Assembly: GCA_900552675.1 (NCBI GenBank)
Contig: USAI01000074.1
Coordinates: forward strand, 1 to 12,219
Direction: 5' to 3'
Length of the DNA stretch: 12,219 nt
Source: an uncultured Prevotella sp.
Lineage (GTDB): Bacteria > Bacteroidota > Bacteroidia > Bacteroidales > Bacteroidaceae
Position 1 is the stretch's first letter. Every line of letters starts with the position of its first letter. Positions 1 through 7,162 of the stretch are shown here, in pieces. The position numbers were made by a program, and so were the translations under genes. The notes beneath the pieces are model-generated. The model ran no database searches. It saw only the letters and a program-made list of their open reading frames with translations, and was not told where the DNA came from.

Positions 1-73
1 TGTGCAACTTTTTACTCATATTTATCAACTTAAATTAATTCCGCCAACGGGTATTCTATATAAAGTTAAGCTC

Positions 74-1747
74 ATGCTTTTTATCATTATGCTGCTTGTG
101 AGTGTAATGCCTGTATTTGCTGACGAAGGATCTGAGGTTCCGCCTATAACGCTGAATGTTAAGGCTGGAGAACTAAGCAGCTTGATTCCTGAATCGAAGA
201 AGTATAAAATCACAAATCTTAAACTGATAGGTGAACTGAACATTGATGACATATTATTTATAAGAGAGATGGGAGCATGCCGAAATTACCTCAATGAAGG
301 ATGCTTACAACACTTGGATATTTCAGATGTGACATTTGTCGGTCATGGAAGTTGTTGGGAATATAGTGAATATGGTGATTTGTTGTCCTATGTTGATTTG
401 AAAACAAATGAACACATTTTTTATGGCTCGCAAAGTTTACAGACAATAAAATTACCAAGAACATTAAAATATCTGGGCAAGGGCTTTCTTGCGGAATGTG
501 ACAATCTTGTTTCAGTAACATTGCCCTCAGCGTTGAACGATTTTGACCCAACAGCATTCGATGATTGTGGTAAACTCACCTCAATAATGATTGATGCGAA
601 GAATCCTTATTTCCACTCGGACGATTCTGTACTATTCAACAAAGATTGTACGGAACTCGTCTTTGCTGCTAAATTAACTGATTATGTTATCCCAAATTCT
701 GTAGTACGAATAAGGAGCTCTGCCTTTAGTAATTGCAGCGGTCTGACCTAAGTGACCTTTCCGTCAGGTTTGACGGAGATAGGGAGTGGTGCCTTTTTCC
801 CATGCAGCGGTCTGACCTCTTTGACCTTTCCGTCAGGCTTGACGGAGATAGGGAGTGGCGCCTTTGAGGATTGCAGCGGTCTGACCTCTTTGACCTTACC
901 GCCAGGTTTGACGACGATAGCGGGCTCTGCCTTTAGATATAGCAGCGGTCTGACCTCAGTGACCTTCCCGTCAGGCTTGACGAGGATAGAGGGCTATGCC
1001 TTTAGTGGTTGCAGCGGTCTGACCTCTTTGACCTTTCCGTCAGGCTTGACAGAGATAGGGAATGGTGCCTTTGAGGATTGCAGCGGTCTGACCTCTTTGA
1101 CCTTTCCGTCAGGCTTGACGACGATAGAGGACTCTGTCTGTTGTGGTTGCAGTGGTCTGACCTCTTTGACCTTTCCGTCAGGTCTGACGACGATAGAGGC
1201 CTCTGCCTTTAAGTATTGCAGCGGTCTGACCTCAGTGACCTTTCCGCCAAGTCTGACGAGGATAAAGGACTCTGCCTTTAGTAATTGCAGCGGTCTGACC
1301 TCAGTGACCTTCCCGTCAGGCTTGACGGAGATAGGGAGTTTAGCCTTTAGTGGTTGCAGCGGTCTGACCTCTTTAGCCTTTCCATCAAGCTTGACGACGA
1401 TAGGCCAAGGCGCTTTCTTCAATGCCTCCAATATAAAATCGATATACTCATACGCATCATTCCCTCCCAAACTCGGAGTTGATGTTTTTAATGACAAAGT
1501 ACAACAAACATCCATCTTGTATGTTCCCAAGGATTCCTATCAAGATTATTGGTTTTCCGACACATGGGGAAATTTTGAAAACATAAAGACATTCGATGCA
1601 AGTGCTGTTGAACCTGTCTTCACAGCAGATGATGCAAGTGAGACTTCACGTTATACTGTTGGCGGACAAAAGCAGGGCAATCCTGTAAAGGGACTGAACA
1701 TCATTAAGATGAGTGATGGTTCTGTCAAGAAGATAATGGTACAGTAA
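74..1747 (+). pseudogene. BspA-like leucine-rich-repeat surface protein, interrupted by an in-frame stop
   Basis: Both halves lie in one frame, split only by TAA at 749-751. The ATG at 74 is preferred over the GTG at 2 because it opens directly into a signal peptide (MLFIIMLLVSVMPVFA, then DEG). Degenerate LRR_5-type repeats follow, then a regular array of 23-residue units of the form LTFPSGLTxIxxxAFxxCSGLTS. After the array come a cap region and a tail (YTVGGQKQGNPVKGLNIIKM) like those ending many exported Prevotella BspA proteins, thought to serve secretion or surface anchoring. Intact, the protein would be about 557 residues; family members bind host matrix proteins or other bacteria. At the stop the expected codon is TCA (Ser), as in sister units, so one C-to-A change at 750 explains the break. 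As it stands the product is a secreted 225-residue stub; a GTG directly after the stop could restart translation, but without a signal peptide. Family call is firm; loss of function is likely but could be a sequencing error. Confidence 0.82.
683..1441 (+). repeat. Tandem 69-bp coding repeats (LRR_5 array), 11 units
   Basis: Eleven in-frame 69-bp units (23 codons each) run from 683 to 1441. The first and last are diverged; the middle nine are nearly identical at the DNA level, sharing blocks such as GACCTTTCCGTCAGGCTTGA and TTGCAGCGGTCTGACCTC. Variation is concentrated in the three or four codons around the AF motif. DNA identity beyond what the protein needs suggests recent copying by slippage or unequal recombination, so unit number may vary between strains. 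The interrupting stop lies at the last codon of the first unit. Confidence 0.9.
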
Positions 1748-1917
1748 GAAAATTTGTCATGACAATAATAGCCGTAACTATGCGGCAAGTCCTAAATAGA
1801 ACCTGTAGGATTAGTATTGCGGGGGAAGGTGTGGCGGCATCAATTAAAAAAGGAAGGAAGTAAATATATGTAGGAGATTCTTGACATGTGTTCATGTTTT
1901 GATCCGTCTTTTATTGC

Positions 1918-2101
1918 TTACACCTTGAACATACTTGCAAGCTCTTTGAGTATTGTAGCAAGTTTGGGTGCCATCAATAAAGGCCGCCAAGCATGAACAT
2001 CTATAGGGTAAGAGCAGTAGTGCTTTTCTTGATAAAAACGGTTGAGATTACCGCCTATATTAGAACTGTTGATGCAAGGGAAAATACTGCTGCGTCCAGA
2101 T

Positions 2102-2112
<11 letters not shown>
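1918..2112 (-). pseudogene. Unidentified C-terminal reading-frame fragment
   Basis: The reverse strand is open for 64 codons from 2112 down to a TAA at 1918-1920. There is no good start; the only Met codons are close to the end. The translation looks protein-like: a stretch containing GGNLNRFYQEKHY, then VHAWRPLL, and an amphipathic end APKLATILKELASMFKV. Its upstream end runs into the 5S rRNA gene, where a stop (2113-2115) closes the frame. I do not recognise the family. It could be the 3' remnant of a gene cut off when this region was rearranged, or a chance open frame. The rest of 1748-2100 shows nothing recognisable apart from a 12-bp perfect palindrome at 1754-1765 and a 6-bp hairpin at 1771-1786. 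Confidence 0.25.
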
Positions 2113-2218
<106 letters not shown>

Positions 2219-2283
2219 ATAACCTGGATATTTGTTAGATTAATTAGGGAAAAGATGAAATCGAGACATCTAAAAAATAAAAT

Positions 2284-2385
2284 ATGAAAAATTTAGATGA
2301 TAAAATTTTGTATGGGATGTTGTTGGCCGGCCTGTCATCATATTTTTTCATTAAAGTGGTGATAAACATCAATATCTATTTTTGA
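2284..2385 (+). CDS. Possible 33-residue single-span membrane peptide
   Basis: An ATG at 2284 opens a 33-codon frame ending in TGA. It begins with a charged segment (MKNLDDK) followed by a hydrophobic run (ILYGMLLAGLSSYFFI) long enough to cross a membrane once, then a short beta-prone, Asn/Ile-rich end. There is no strong Shine-Dalgarno, which is usual in Bacteroidetes, and an A-rich leader precedes the ATG. It sits between the 5S gene and a terminator. It could be a genuine small membrane peptide, or a chance frame in AT-rich DNA; only its composition and position support it. Confidence 0.25.
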   Translation: MKNLDDKILYGMLLAGLSSYFFIKVVININIYF

Positions 2386-2466
2386 GATTTTATCTCCCGT
2401 TCAACGAAAGTTGACAGGGTATCTAATAGATCTAAAATAATATAATGCCATTTGACTAATGGTATT
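2384..2466 (+). other. Foldable non-coding stretch with GNRA-type hairpin
   Basis: Several pairings can be drawn. ATTTTA (2387-2392) pairs with TAAAAT (2433-2438), enclosing two hairpins: CCC/GGG plus TCAAC/GTTGA capped by a GAAA tetraloop (2396-2419), and ATCT-AAT-AGAT (2421-2431). A further hairpin AATGCCAT/ATGGTATT follows at 2444-2466. An alternative stem GAGAT/ATCTC (2384-2396) would compete with the first pairing. Together with the terminator at 2481 this could be a small structured RNA or the processed tail of the 5S transcript. I do not recognise a known RNA family, and AT-rich DNA forms such stems by chance. Confidence 0.22.
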
Positions 2467-2480
2467 CATAGATTAGAATG

Positions 2481-2511
2481 AGGGCTTGACAAAAATGGCA
2501 AGCCTTCTTTT
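2481..2511 (+). terminator. Rho-independent terminator
   Basis: The stem AGGGCTTG (2481-2488) pairs with CAAGCCTT (2499-2506, one G-U pair) around a 10-base loop, followed by CTTTT. The T run is on the plus strand, so it would end a transcript coming from the 5S side. It separates that transcript from the yceD operon promoter about 70 bases further on. Confidence 0.7.
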
Positions 2512-2570
2512 CGTATAAAGTAGCAAAAAGACTGCAAATTAAATATAATCCCCATATATTTTCTCACTTT

Positions 2571-2604
2571 CTTGTCACAATATGAAAAAGATTTTGTAAC
2601 TTTG
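2571..2604 (+). promoter_or_regulatory. Bacteroidetes-type promoter for yceD-rpmF-fabH
   Basis: TAACTTTG at 2597-2604 matches the primary-sigma -7 consensus TAnnTTTG exactly. A partial -33 element (CTTG, 2571-2574) lies 22 bases upstream, slightly longer than the usual spacing. Transcription would start near 2610, giving a leader of about 50 bases before yceD. Confidence 0.55.
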
Positions 2605-2661
2605 CATCTCAAAAGGCTGTGTGCGCGTTGACAATCACTGATTTGCGGTGAAAACGCTGCC

Positions 2662-3222
2662 ATGAGCCACAAGTATTTTAGCAGCCAAATGTGCAATTTA
2701 GAGTCATTGAAAATCGACCTAAAACGATTGAATGAGGGCGATAATGCCTTGCAGTTCAATCTTGACAGCGCTTACTTTGAGGCCATCGAAGCCCCCGAAG
2801 TGAGGCGCGGTAACGTGTGTGTAGACCTTATGATACACCGCACAGAGCATTTCTTTGACCTCGACTTCTCTATCAACGGTACCGTCATGGTGCCTTGCGA
2901 CCTCTGTCTTGATGACATGGAGCAGCCCATAGAGACCGATAACCATTTGGTGGTGAAATTTGGAGAAGAATACTCGGAAGATGACGACCTCATCACTGTA
3001 GAGGAAGCCGATGGCACCCTCGATGTGGCGTGGCTCATCTATGAATTCATAGCACTCGACATCCCCATTAAGCACGTTCATGCACCTGGAAAATGCAACG
3101 CGGCGATGATTAAGGCTCTTGAAGAGCACTCAGCTACCCGAAGTAGTGGTGAGGATGACGCGGAGGAAATGGATCCCCGATGGAGTGAACTGAAAAAATT
3201 AAAAACAATAATTAAAGATTAA
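2662..3222 (+). CDS. yceD: YceD/DUF177 family protein (rRNA-linked, L32 operon partner)
   Basis: A 186-residue soluble protein. The DUF177 hallmarks are a CxxC pair (Cys79, Cys82, in VPCDLCLDDM), the conserved acidic middle (EEYSEDDDLI), a later Cys145 in the PGKCN segment, and the C-terminal DPRW motif (171-174) before a basic end. Family members are linked to 23S rRNA accumulation, and in plants and bacteria they are encoded beside L32; the two cysteine positions may bind metal, though that is not shown here. An alternative start is Met10 (ATG 2689), since the family's recognisable part begins around LESLKIDLKRL; the first ATG is kept because it is upstream and in frame. rpmF follows after 6 bases, so the two are almost certainly co-transcribed and translationally linked. 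Confidence 0.88.
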   Translation: MSHKYFSSQMCNLESLKIDLKRLNEGDNALQFNLDSAYFEAIEAPEVRRGNVCVDLMIHRTEHFFDLDFSINGTVMVPCDLCLDDMEQPIETDNHLVVKFGEEYSEDDDLITVEEADGTLDVAWLIYEFIALDIPIKHVHAPGKCNAAMIKALEEHSATRSSGEDDAEEMDPRWSELKKLKTIIKD

Positions 3223-3228
3223 ACAAAA

Positions 3229-3414
3229 ATGGCACATCCTAAAAGAAGACAGTCAAAGACTCGTACACTTAAGAGAAGAACTCATGATAAGGCAGTAGCT
3301 CCTACACTGGCAGTTTGCCCCAACTGCGGCGCTTACTATGTGTATCACACAGTATGCCCCACTTGTGGTTACTATCGTGGAAAGGTAGCTGTTGTTAAGG
3401 AACTTGCTGAATAA
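3229..3414 (+). CDS. rpmF: 50S ribosomal protein L32
   Basis: A 61-residue protein with the typical L32 start MAHPKRRQSKTR, a strongly basic N-terminal third that inserts into 23S rRNA, and a zinc ribbon formed by Cys30, Cys33, Cys43 and Cys46 (CPNC ... CPTC). It is a structural protein of the large ribosomal subunit. Keeping all four cysteines makes it the zinc-containing (C+) form, which usually depends on adequate zinc; no C- paralogue is visible here. Length is normal for Bacteroidetes. It lies 6 bases after yceD and 7 before fabH, the conserved arrangement that couples ribosome production to fatty-acid synthesis. Confidence 0.97.
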   Translation: MAHPKRRQSKTRTLKRRTHDKAVAPTLAVCPNCGAYYVYHTVCPTCGYYRGKVAVVKELAE

Positions 3415-3421
3415 TAAATAA

Positions 3422-4444
3422 ATGGGAAAAATCAATGCAGTAATCACCGGCGTTGGCGGATACGTGCCCGAGTATGTCCTCAACAATGAGGAGCTCTCGC
3501 GCATGGTTGACACCAGTGACGAGTGGATTATGACTCGCGTTGGCATCAAAGAGCGTCGCATCCTCACTGAGGAGGGTCTTGGAACAAGCTACATGGCACG
3601 TAAAGCTGCCAAGCAGCTCATCCAGAAGACAGGCGTTGATCCTGACACGATTGATGCGCTGATTGTTACCACCACCACTCCCGACTATAAATTTCCGTCG
3701 ACAGCATCAATCGTGCTGGGCAAGCTGGGGCTGAAAAATGCCTTCGCCTTCGACTTTGAGGCTGCTTGCTGCGGATTTCTCTATAGCCTCGACGTTGCTG
3801 CGTCGATGATACAGAGCGGCCGATACAAGAAAATTATTGTTATCGGTGCCGATAAAATGTCGTCGCTCGTCGATTACCAAGACCGCGCTACCTGCGTGCT
3901 CTTTGGCGACGGTGCTGGCGCTGTGCTCGTTGAAGCTACCGAGGAAGAGGGTGTGGGCGTGCAGAACTCGTATCTGCGCACTGACGGTAAAGGCTTGCCG
4001 TTCCTTCATATGAAGGCCGGCGGATCGGTTTGTCCCGCATCGCCCTTCACCGTGAGCCACCGTTTGCACTACCTATATCAAGAGGGACGCACCGTGTTCC
4101 GCTATGCCGTTACCGATATGAGCAACGACGTGGCCGAGATTATGAAGCGTAATGACCTCACTGCTGATACAGTGAACTGGGTGGTGCCTCATGAGGCTAA
4201 CCTCCGCATTATCGAGGCTGTTACCAAACGTGTGGGCATACCTCTGGAAAAGGTGATGGTGAATATTCAGCATTATGGCAACACCAGTGCCGCTACTATT
4301 CCGCTTGCTCTTTGGGATTATGAGAAAGAGCTGAAGAAGGGCGACAACATCGTGTTCACCGCCTTTGGAGCCGGTTTCGTGCACGGCGCCTCATTCTATA
4401 AATGGGGTTACGATGGCGCGGCTGCAGCTGCATTGGCCAAGTAA
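3422..4444 (+). CDS. fabH: Beta-ketoacyl-ACP synthase III
   Basis: A 340-residue cytosolic enzyme that starts fatty-acid synthesis by condensing an acyl-CoA primer with malonyl-ACP. The catalytic triad is visible: Cys116 in EAACCGF, His257 in VPHEANLRI, and Asn287 in YGNTSAATIP. The N-terminal DTSDEWIMTRVGIKERR and C-terminal FGAGFVHGA signatures are also present, and length is close to normal. A second cysteine directly follows the catalytic one where many homologues carry Ala or Ser. It is the last gene of the yceD-rpmF operon, and a terminator-like hairpin follows. In many other Bacteroidales the next genes are era and der; neither is seen here. Primer choice (straight or branched, the latter common in Bacteroidetes) cannot be read from the sequence. 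Confidence 0.96.
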   Translation: MGKINAVITGVGGYVPEYVLNNEELSRMVDTSDEWIMTRVGIKERRILTEEGLGTSYMARKAAKQLIQKTGVDPDTIDALIVTTTTPDYKFPSTASIVLGKLGLKNAFAFDFEAACCGFLYSLDVAASMIQSGRYKKIIVIGADKMSSLVDYQDRATCVLFGDGAGAVLVEATEEEGVGVQNSYLRTDGKGLPFLHMKAGGSVCPASPFTVSHRLHYLYQEGRTVFRYAVTDMSNDVAEIMKRNDLTADTVNWVVPHEANLRIIEAVTKRVGIPLEKVMVNIQHYGNTSAATIPLALWDYEKELKKGDNIVFTAFGAGFVHGASFYKWGYDGAAAAALAK

Positions 4445-4476
4445 AAGCATAAACATCTTCTTAAATAATAAGCGCG

Positions 4477-4518
4477 TTCTTTCTATCCTGAAAAGGAGAA
4501 AGAATGTGCTTTTTTTCT
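4477..4518 (+). terminator. Hairpin with T-rich tail between fabH and the kinase-like gene
   Basis: TTCTTTCT (4477-4484) pairs with AGAAAGAA (4497-4504), continued after a 2-base bulge by CCT/AGG around a GAAA loop. A run of mostly T (4510-4526) follows. This fits an intrinsic terminator ending the yceD-rpmF-fabH transcript. It stops only about 10 bases before the next ATG, so it could equally act as an attenuator for that gene. Confidence 0.6.
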
Positions 4519-4528
4519 TTTTATTACT

Positions 4529-5161
4529 ATGAACAAACCTGACAATATTATTATTTGTGTAGGACGCCAGCTGGGTAGTGGCGGACACATTATAGCCAAA
4601 CAGTTGGCCGAAACCTTTGACTGCAAACTCTACGATCGTGAAGTGCTGGAATTGGCGGCACAGCAAAGTGGCTTTAGCACAAAGGTGTTTGAGCAGAATG
4701 ATGAGAAGAAAGGCTTCTTCGAGTCGATGTTTCATATGCACGTGCCTTTCGTTACTGATGGCTCGTTTTATGACAACGGCCTTTCGCAAGAAAACTTGTT
4801 TAGGCTGCAGAGCGACGCTATACGCAAGGCAGCAGACCAAGAGTCGGGCGTGTTTGTAGGACGTTGTGCCGAATATGTATTGCGCAATATGCCTAACATG
4901 GTGAGCGTGTTTGTTACAGCCGATATTGACGAGCGTATAGCACGCGTCAGCGAGCGTCATGATTGCACTGCCGACGAGGCTCGAAAAATTATTGAACAGC
5001 AAGAGTCGCGTCGCGCTTCCTATTATAATTATTATACAGGTAAAGAATGGGGACACAGCGCTTCGTACGACCTCTGTGTGAATGCTTCGCGCCTGGGTAT
5101 TGATGGCACGCAAAAGTTTATTGCTGACTTTGTGCGCCAGACCCTTGCTAAGAAAAAATAA
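4529..5161 (+). CDS. Cytidylate-kinase-like P-loop NTPase (Cytidylate_kin2 type)
   Basis: A 210-residue soluble protein. It opens with a modified P-loop (VGRQLGSGG, residues 11-19) in which the usual GK[ST] is replaced by SGG, typical of the Cytidylate_kin2 group rather than of true Cmk. Other family marks are YDREVLELAA (35-44), VGRCAEYVLRN in the middle, and the lid-like Arg/Glu-rich segment ERIARVSERHDCTADEAR followed by a Tyr-rich stretch. True Cmk makes CDP from CMP; this subgroup's substrate is not established, so it should not be taken as the cell's cmk. No promoter match is evident between the hairpin at 4477-4518 and the ATG, so it may depend on readthrough from fabH. It converges on the histidine kinase gene across a 562-base repeat-rich gap. 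Confidence 0.82.
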   Translation: MNKPDNIIICVGRQLGSGGHIIAKQLAETFDCKLYDREVLELAAQQSGFSTKVFEQNDEKKGFFESMFHMHVPFVTDGSFYDNGLSQENLFRLQSDAIRKAADQESGVFVGRCAEYVLRNMPNMVSVFVTADIDERIARVSERHDCTADEARKIIEQQESRRASYYNYYTGKEWGHSASYDLCVNASRLGIDGTQKFIADFVRQTLAKKK

Positions 5162-5228
5162 GTTTGTGGCTTCGTGGCTCTTCGTTCCTAACGTGTTATA
5201 ACAGAAAGCGTAACACACGATATGTAAT

Positions 5229-5260
5229 CATAAAAAGGACAATACATAAAAAGGACAATA
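5229..5260 (+). repeat. Exact 16-bp tandem duplication
   Basis: CATAAAAAGGACAATA occurs twice back to back (5229-5244 and 5245-5260) with no mismatch. It lies just left of the interspersed repeat. A 10-bp palindrome (TGTTATAACA, 5194-5203) is the only other structure noted between the kinase-like gene and this point; no gene is seen there. Confidence 0.8.
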
Positions 5261-5284
5261 TTTTATCTAAACGGATGCATCCTT

Positions 5285-5499
5285 CAAGTAGGACGGTGGC
5301 CTCCGCGCCCAGTCCTCCAGCATGCAGCACTTCTAAATAGATAACCTCACATATTTTTATTGTCCATTTCTAATGTCGGGAGGACGGGGCGCGGAGGCCA
5401 CCGTCCTACTTGGATTAATTCGTAGATTAATTCGTGTTCAAGTAAAAACGTGTGAAGCACGAAATAGATTGTTAAAAACACAACAATATTATCTGAACC
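5285..5499 (+). repeat. Interspersed repeat element, copy A, with 34-bp inverted arms
   Basis: A GC-rich arm (5285-5318, starting CAAGTAGGACGGTGGCCTCC) is repeated inverted at 5379-5412 with a single mismatch over 34 bp, around a 60-base AT-rich centre. A further 66-base tail (5434-5499) follows. The arm region and tail together are matched, in opposite orientation, by 12014-12147 at the other end of the window, which shows that this is a mobile or copied unit rather than a local hairpin. It encodes no protein. It resembles non-autonomous, REP- or MITE-like elements. The hairpin may also stop transcription from the convergent genes, although no T run follows. Confidence 0.8.
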
Positions 5500-5685
5500 G
5501 TTTTATGCTATAAATAACGTTTTATGCTATGAGCAACGTTTTATGTTATAAGCAATGTTTTATGCTATAAGCAACGTTTTAGCTATAAATAACGTTTTAT
5601 GCTATAAGCAACGTTTTATGCTATAAGCAACGTTTTATGCTATAAGCAACGTTTTATGCTATAAGCAACGTTTTATGCTATAGTC
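5499..5685 (+). repeat. 19-bp tandem repeat array, about 9.8 units
   Basis: The unit is CGTTTTATGCTATAAGCAA. It starts at 5499, 5518, 5537, 5556, 5575 (18 bp, one base lost), 5593, 5612, 5631, 5650 and 5669 (partial). Units 6-9 are identical; units 1-5 carry a few changes, for example AAATAA for AAGCAA. Each unit contains a small palindrome, TGCTATAAGCA. The array begins exactly where the interspersed repeat ends and stops about 40 bases before the histidine kinase stop codon. It is non-coding. Length and regularity resemble iterons or a VNTR; no replication gene is present. Confidence 0.92.
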
Positions 5686-5723
5686 TTGTTTCGATACTTC
5701 TTTGATGCTTTTTAAGCCCTGAA

Positions 5724-7148
5724 TTAATTTTTGGCAATGGTAAAGATGAAGAGCAAGCCGCCTTCGGGCTGGTTTTGCACGCTGATGGTGCCTTTATGTA
5801 GCAATACGGCGTTCTTTACGATAGCCAGTCCTAAGCCCGTGCCTCCCATCTTTCGGCTGCGCCCCTTGTCTACGCGATAGAAGCGTTCGAAGATGCGAGG
5901 CAGATGCTGGGCGGGCACACCGTTTCCGTTATCGGCAAAGCGGAAGGTGTAGTGTGTGGCATCGTCGGTGGCGCTGAGGGTGATGGTGCAACCTTGCCCA
6001 GCATAGGCAATGGCGTTATCGGTAAGGTTGCGGAAGACGCTGTATAGCAGACTCTGATTGCCCTGCACCACGATACCTTCGGGCAGATGGTTGAGAAACG
6101 TCATTTGTTTTTCTTGCAACTGTAAGGCTGTTTCGCGCACAATGTTTTGCACCAGTTGCGAGATGTTAACAGAGTCGAATTGTGTGAGCTCAGGGGCATC
6201 GTCGAGACGGTTCAGTGTAGAGATGTCTTGCAACAGCGATGTGAGGCGTTGTGTCTGTGCGTAGCTGCGCTCAAGAAACTGCTGTTGGGTGGCAGCATTG
6301 ATATTGGGGTTGCTGAGTATGGTTTCAAGATACCCCTGTATGCTGGCTACGGGTGTCTTTAGCTCGTGCGCAATGTTTTGTGTCAGTTGGCGTTTTAAGA
6401 TATCTTGCTCGCGACGTGTTGACTGTAAACGCTTATATATCTTTACTATTTTTTCGGCTATCTCGCCCAACTCGTCAGAGGGAAACTCGGCCAGGTCTTC
6501 AGTGTCAAGGCTCTCGCCATGATCGGCTCTGGTGGCAAAGGCTCGTAGCTTAAAAATATTGTCGCCCAACCTGCTGATAAGCGGATAAAGCACCACCACC
6601 AGCAGCAACATGATGGAAAGGGCAAACCACAGGTAATGCTGATCGGCTTTCAACGACTCGACCAGGTTGTTATCGTAGGGCAAGGCACTACGAATGATAA
6701 GGCCGTTGTCGTGTGAAAAGCGTGTGGCCGAATAAAAGAAATAGGTGCCCAGTGTGGCACTGTTACGCTCAACGGTTGAGCCCCATCCTTTACGCACGGC
6801 AGCCTTTACCTCGGGGCGCGTCAGGTGGTTGGGCAGATGTGTATAGTTTTTCTTTCGGTTGTCGTACAGCACGTGGCCGTTACGGTCGATAATGGTTACG
6901 CGCAGCTCGTTTAGGGCATGTGTAGCCACGTAGCGGTCAAGGGCCTGATCGTTGGGGTGCTGTGCCACTTGCATCCAGTCGTGCATGCGTAAGTTATAGT
7001 CTTGCAACCTAAGGTTCAGGTTGTCAATCTTATATTGTTTTTCGCGATTTTGCTGAAACAGAATAAATGCAGCAGCAAAAAGCACGAAGGCCGACAGTAC
7101 ACTAAGATAGATGCGACGGCCAATGCCAAGTGAGGAGAATAAATTCAT
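5724..7148 (-). CDS. Membrane sensor histidine kinase
   Basis: A 474-residue inner-membrane kinase. Membrane segment 1 spans about residues 12-31, a roughly 140-residue extracytoplasmic sensor runs to about 170, and membrane segment 2 spans 173-191. A HAMP-like linker follows, then HisKA with phospho-acceptor His261 (NIAHELKTPVASIQGYLE) and an ATPase domain with N box (RNLTDNAIAYA, 373-383), G1 (FADNGNGVP), F box (RIFERFYRVDKG) and G2 (GGTGLGLAIV, 435-444). All catalytic motifs are intact, so it should autophosphorylate and feed the regulator encoded 14 bases upstream. The domain order is PhoR/ResE-like; the extracytoplasmic sensor matches nothing I recognise, so the signal is unknown. Gene order regulator-then-kinase and the tight spacing indicate one transcript. 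Confidence 0.95.
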   Translation of the reverse strand: MNLFSSLGIGRRIYLSVLSAFVLFAAAFILFQQNREKQYKIDNLNLRLQDYNLRMHDWMQVAQHPNDQALDRYVATHALNELRVTIIDRNGHVLYDNRKKNYTHLPNHLTRPEVKAAVRKGWGSTVERNSATLGTYFFYSATRFSHDNGLIIRSALPYDNNLVESLKADQHYLWFALSIMLLLVVVLYPLISRLGDNIFKLRAFATRADHGESLDTEDLAEFPSDELGEIAEKIVKIYKRLQSTRREQDILKRQLTQNIAHELKTPVASIQGYLETILSNPNINAATQQQFLERSYAQTQRLTSLLQDISTLNRLDDAPELTQFDSVNISQLVQNIVRETALQLQEKQMTFLNHLPEGIVVQGNQSLLYSVFRNLTDNAIAYAGQGCTITLSATDDATHYTFRFADNGNGVPAQHLPRIFERFYRVDKGRSRKMGGTGLGLAIVKNAVLLHKGTISVQNQPEGGLLFIFTIAKN

Positions 7149-7162
7149 GTTCTTAATAACGA

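Noticed and set aside
994..1530. Long reverse-strand open frame across the LRR array
   Set aside because: It is a by-product of the repetitive coding sequence on the other strand; its own repeats simply mirror the 69-bp units and it has no start context or family features.
1754..1765. Perfect 12-bp palindrome TTGTCATGACAA after the LRR gene
   Set aside because: A single short palindrome with no promoter or regulator nearby; it could occur by chance.
4529..5161. Calling this gene the true cmk
   Set aside because: The P-loop lacks the GK[ST] of real CMP kinases and the protein fits the Cytidylate_kin2 group with unsettled substrate.
5194..5203. Palindrome TGTTATAACA as an operator
   Set aside because: It lies downstream of a gene with no promoter alongside, so there is no support for a regulatory role.
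4391..5218. 275-codon reverse frame opposite the cytidylate-kinase-like gene
   Set aside because: It covers a well-supported gene on the plus strand, has no recognisable motifs and an unlikely composition.
5499..5685. Tandem array as a CRISPR
   Set aside because: Units are contiguous 19-mers with no unique spacers between them, and no cas genes are present.
5499..5685. Array as a plasmid replication origin
   Set aside because: Unit length fits iterons, but the window is full of chromosomal housekeeping genes and shows no rep gene or DnaA boxes.
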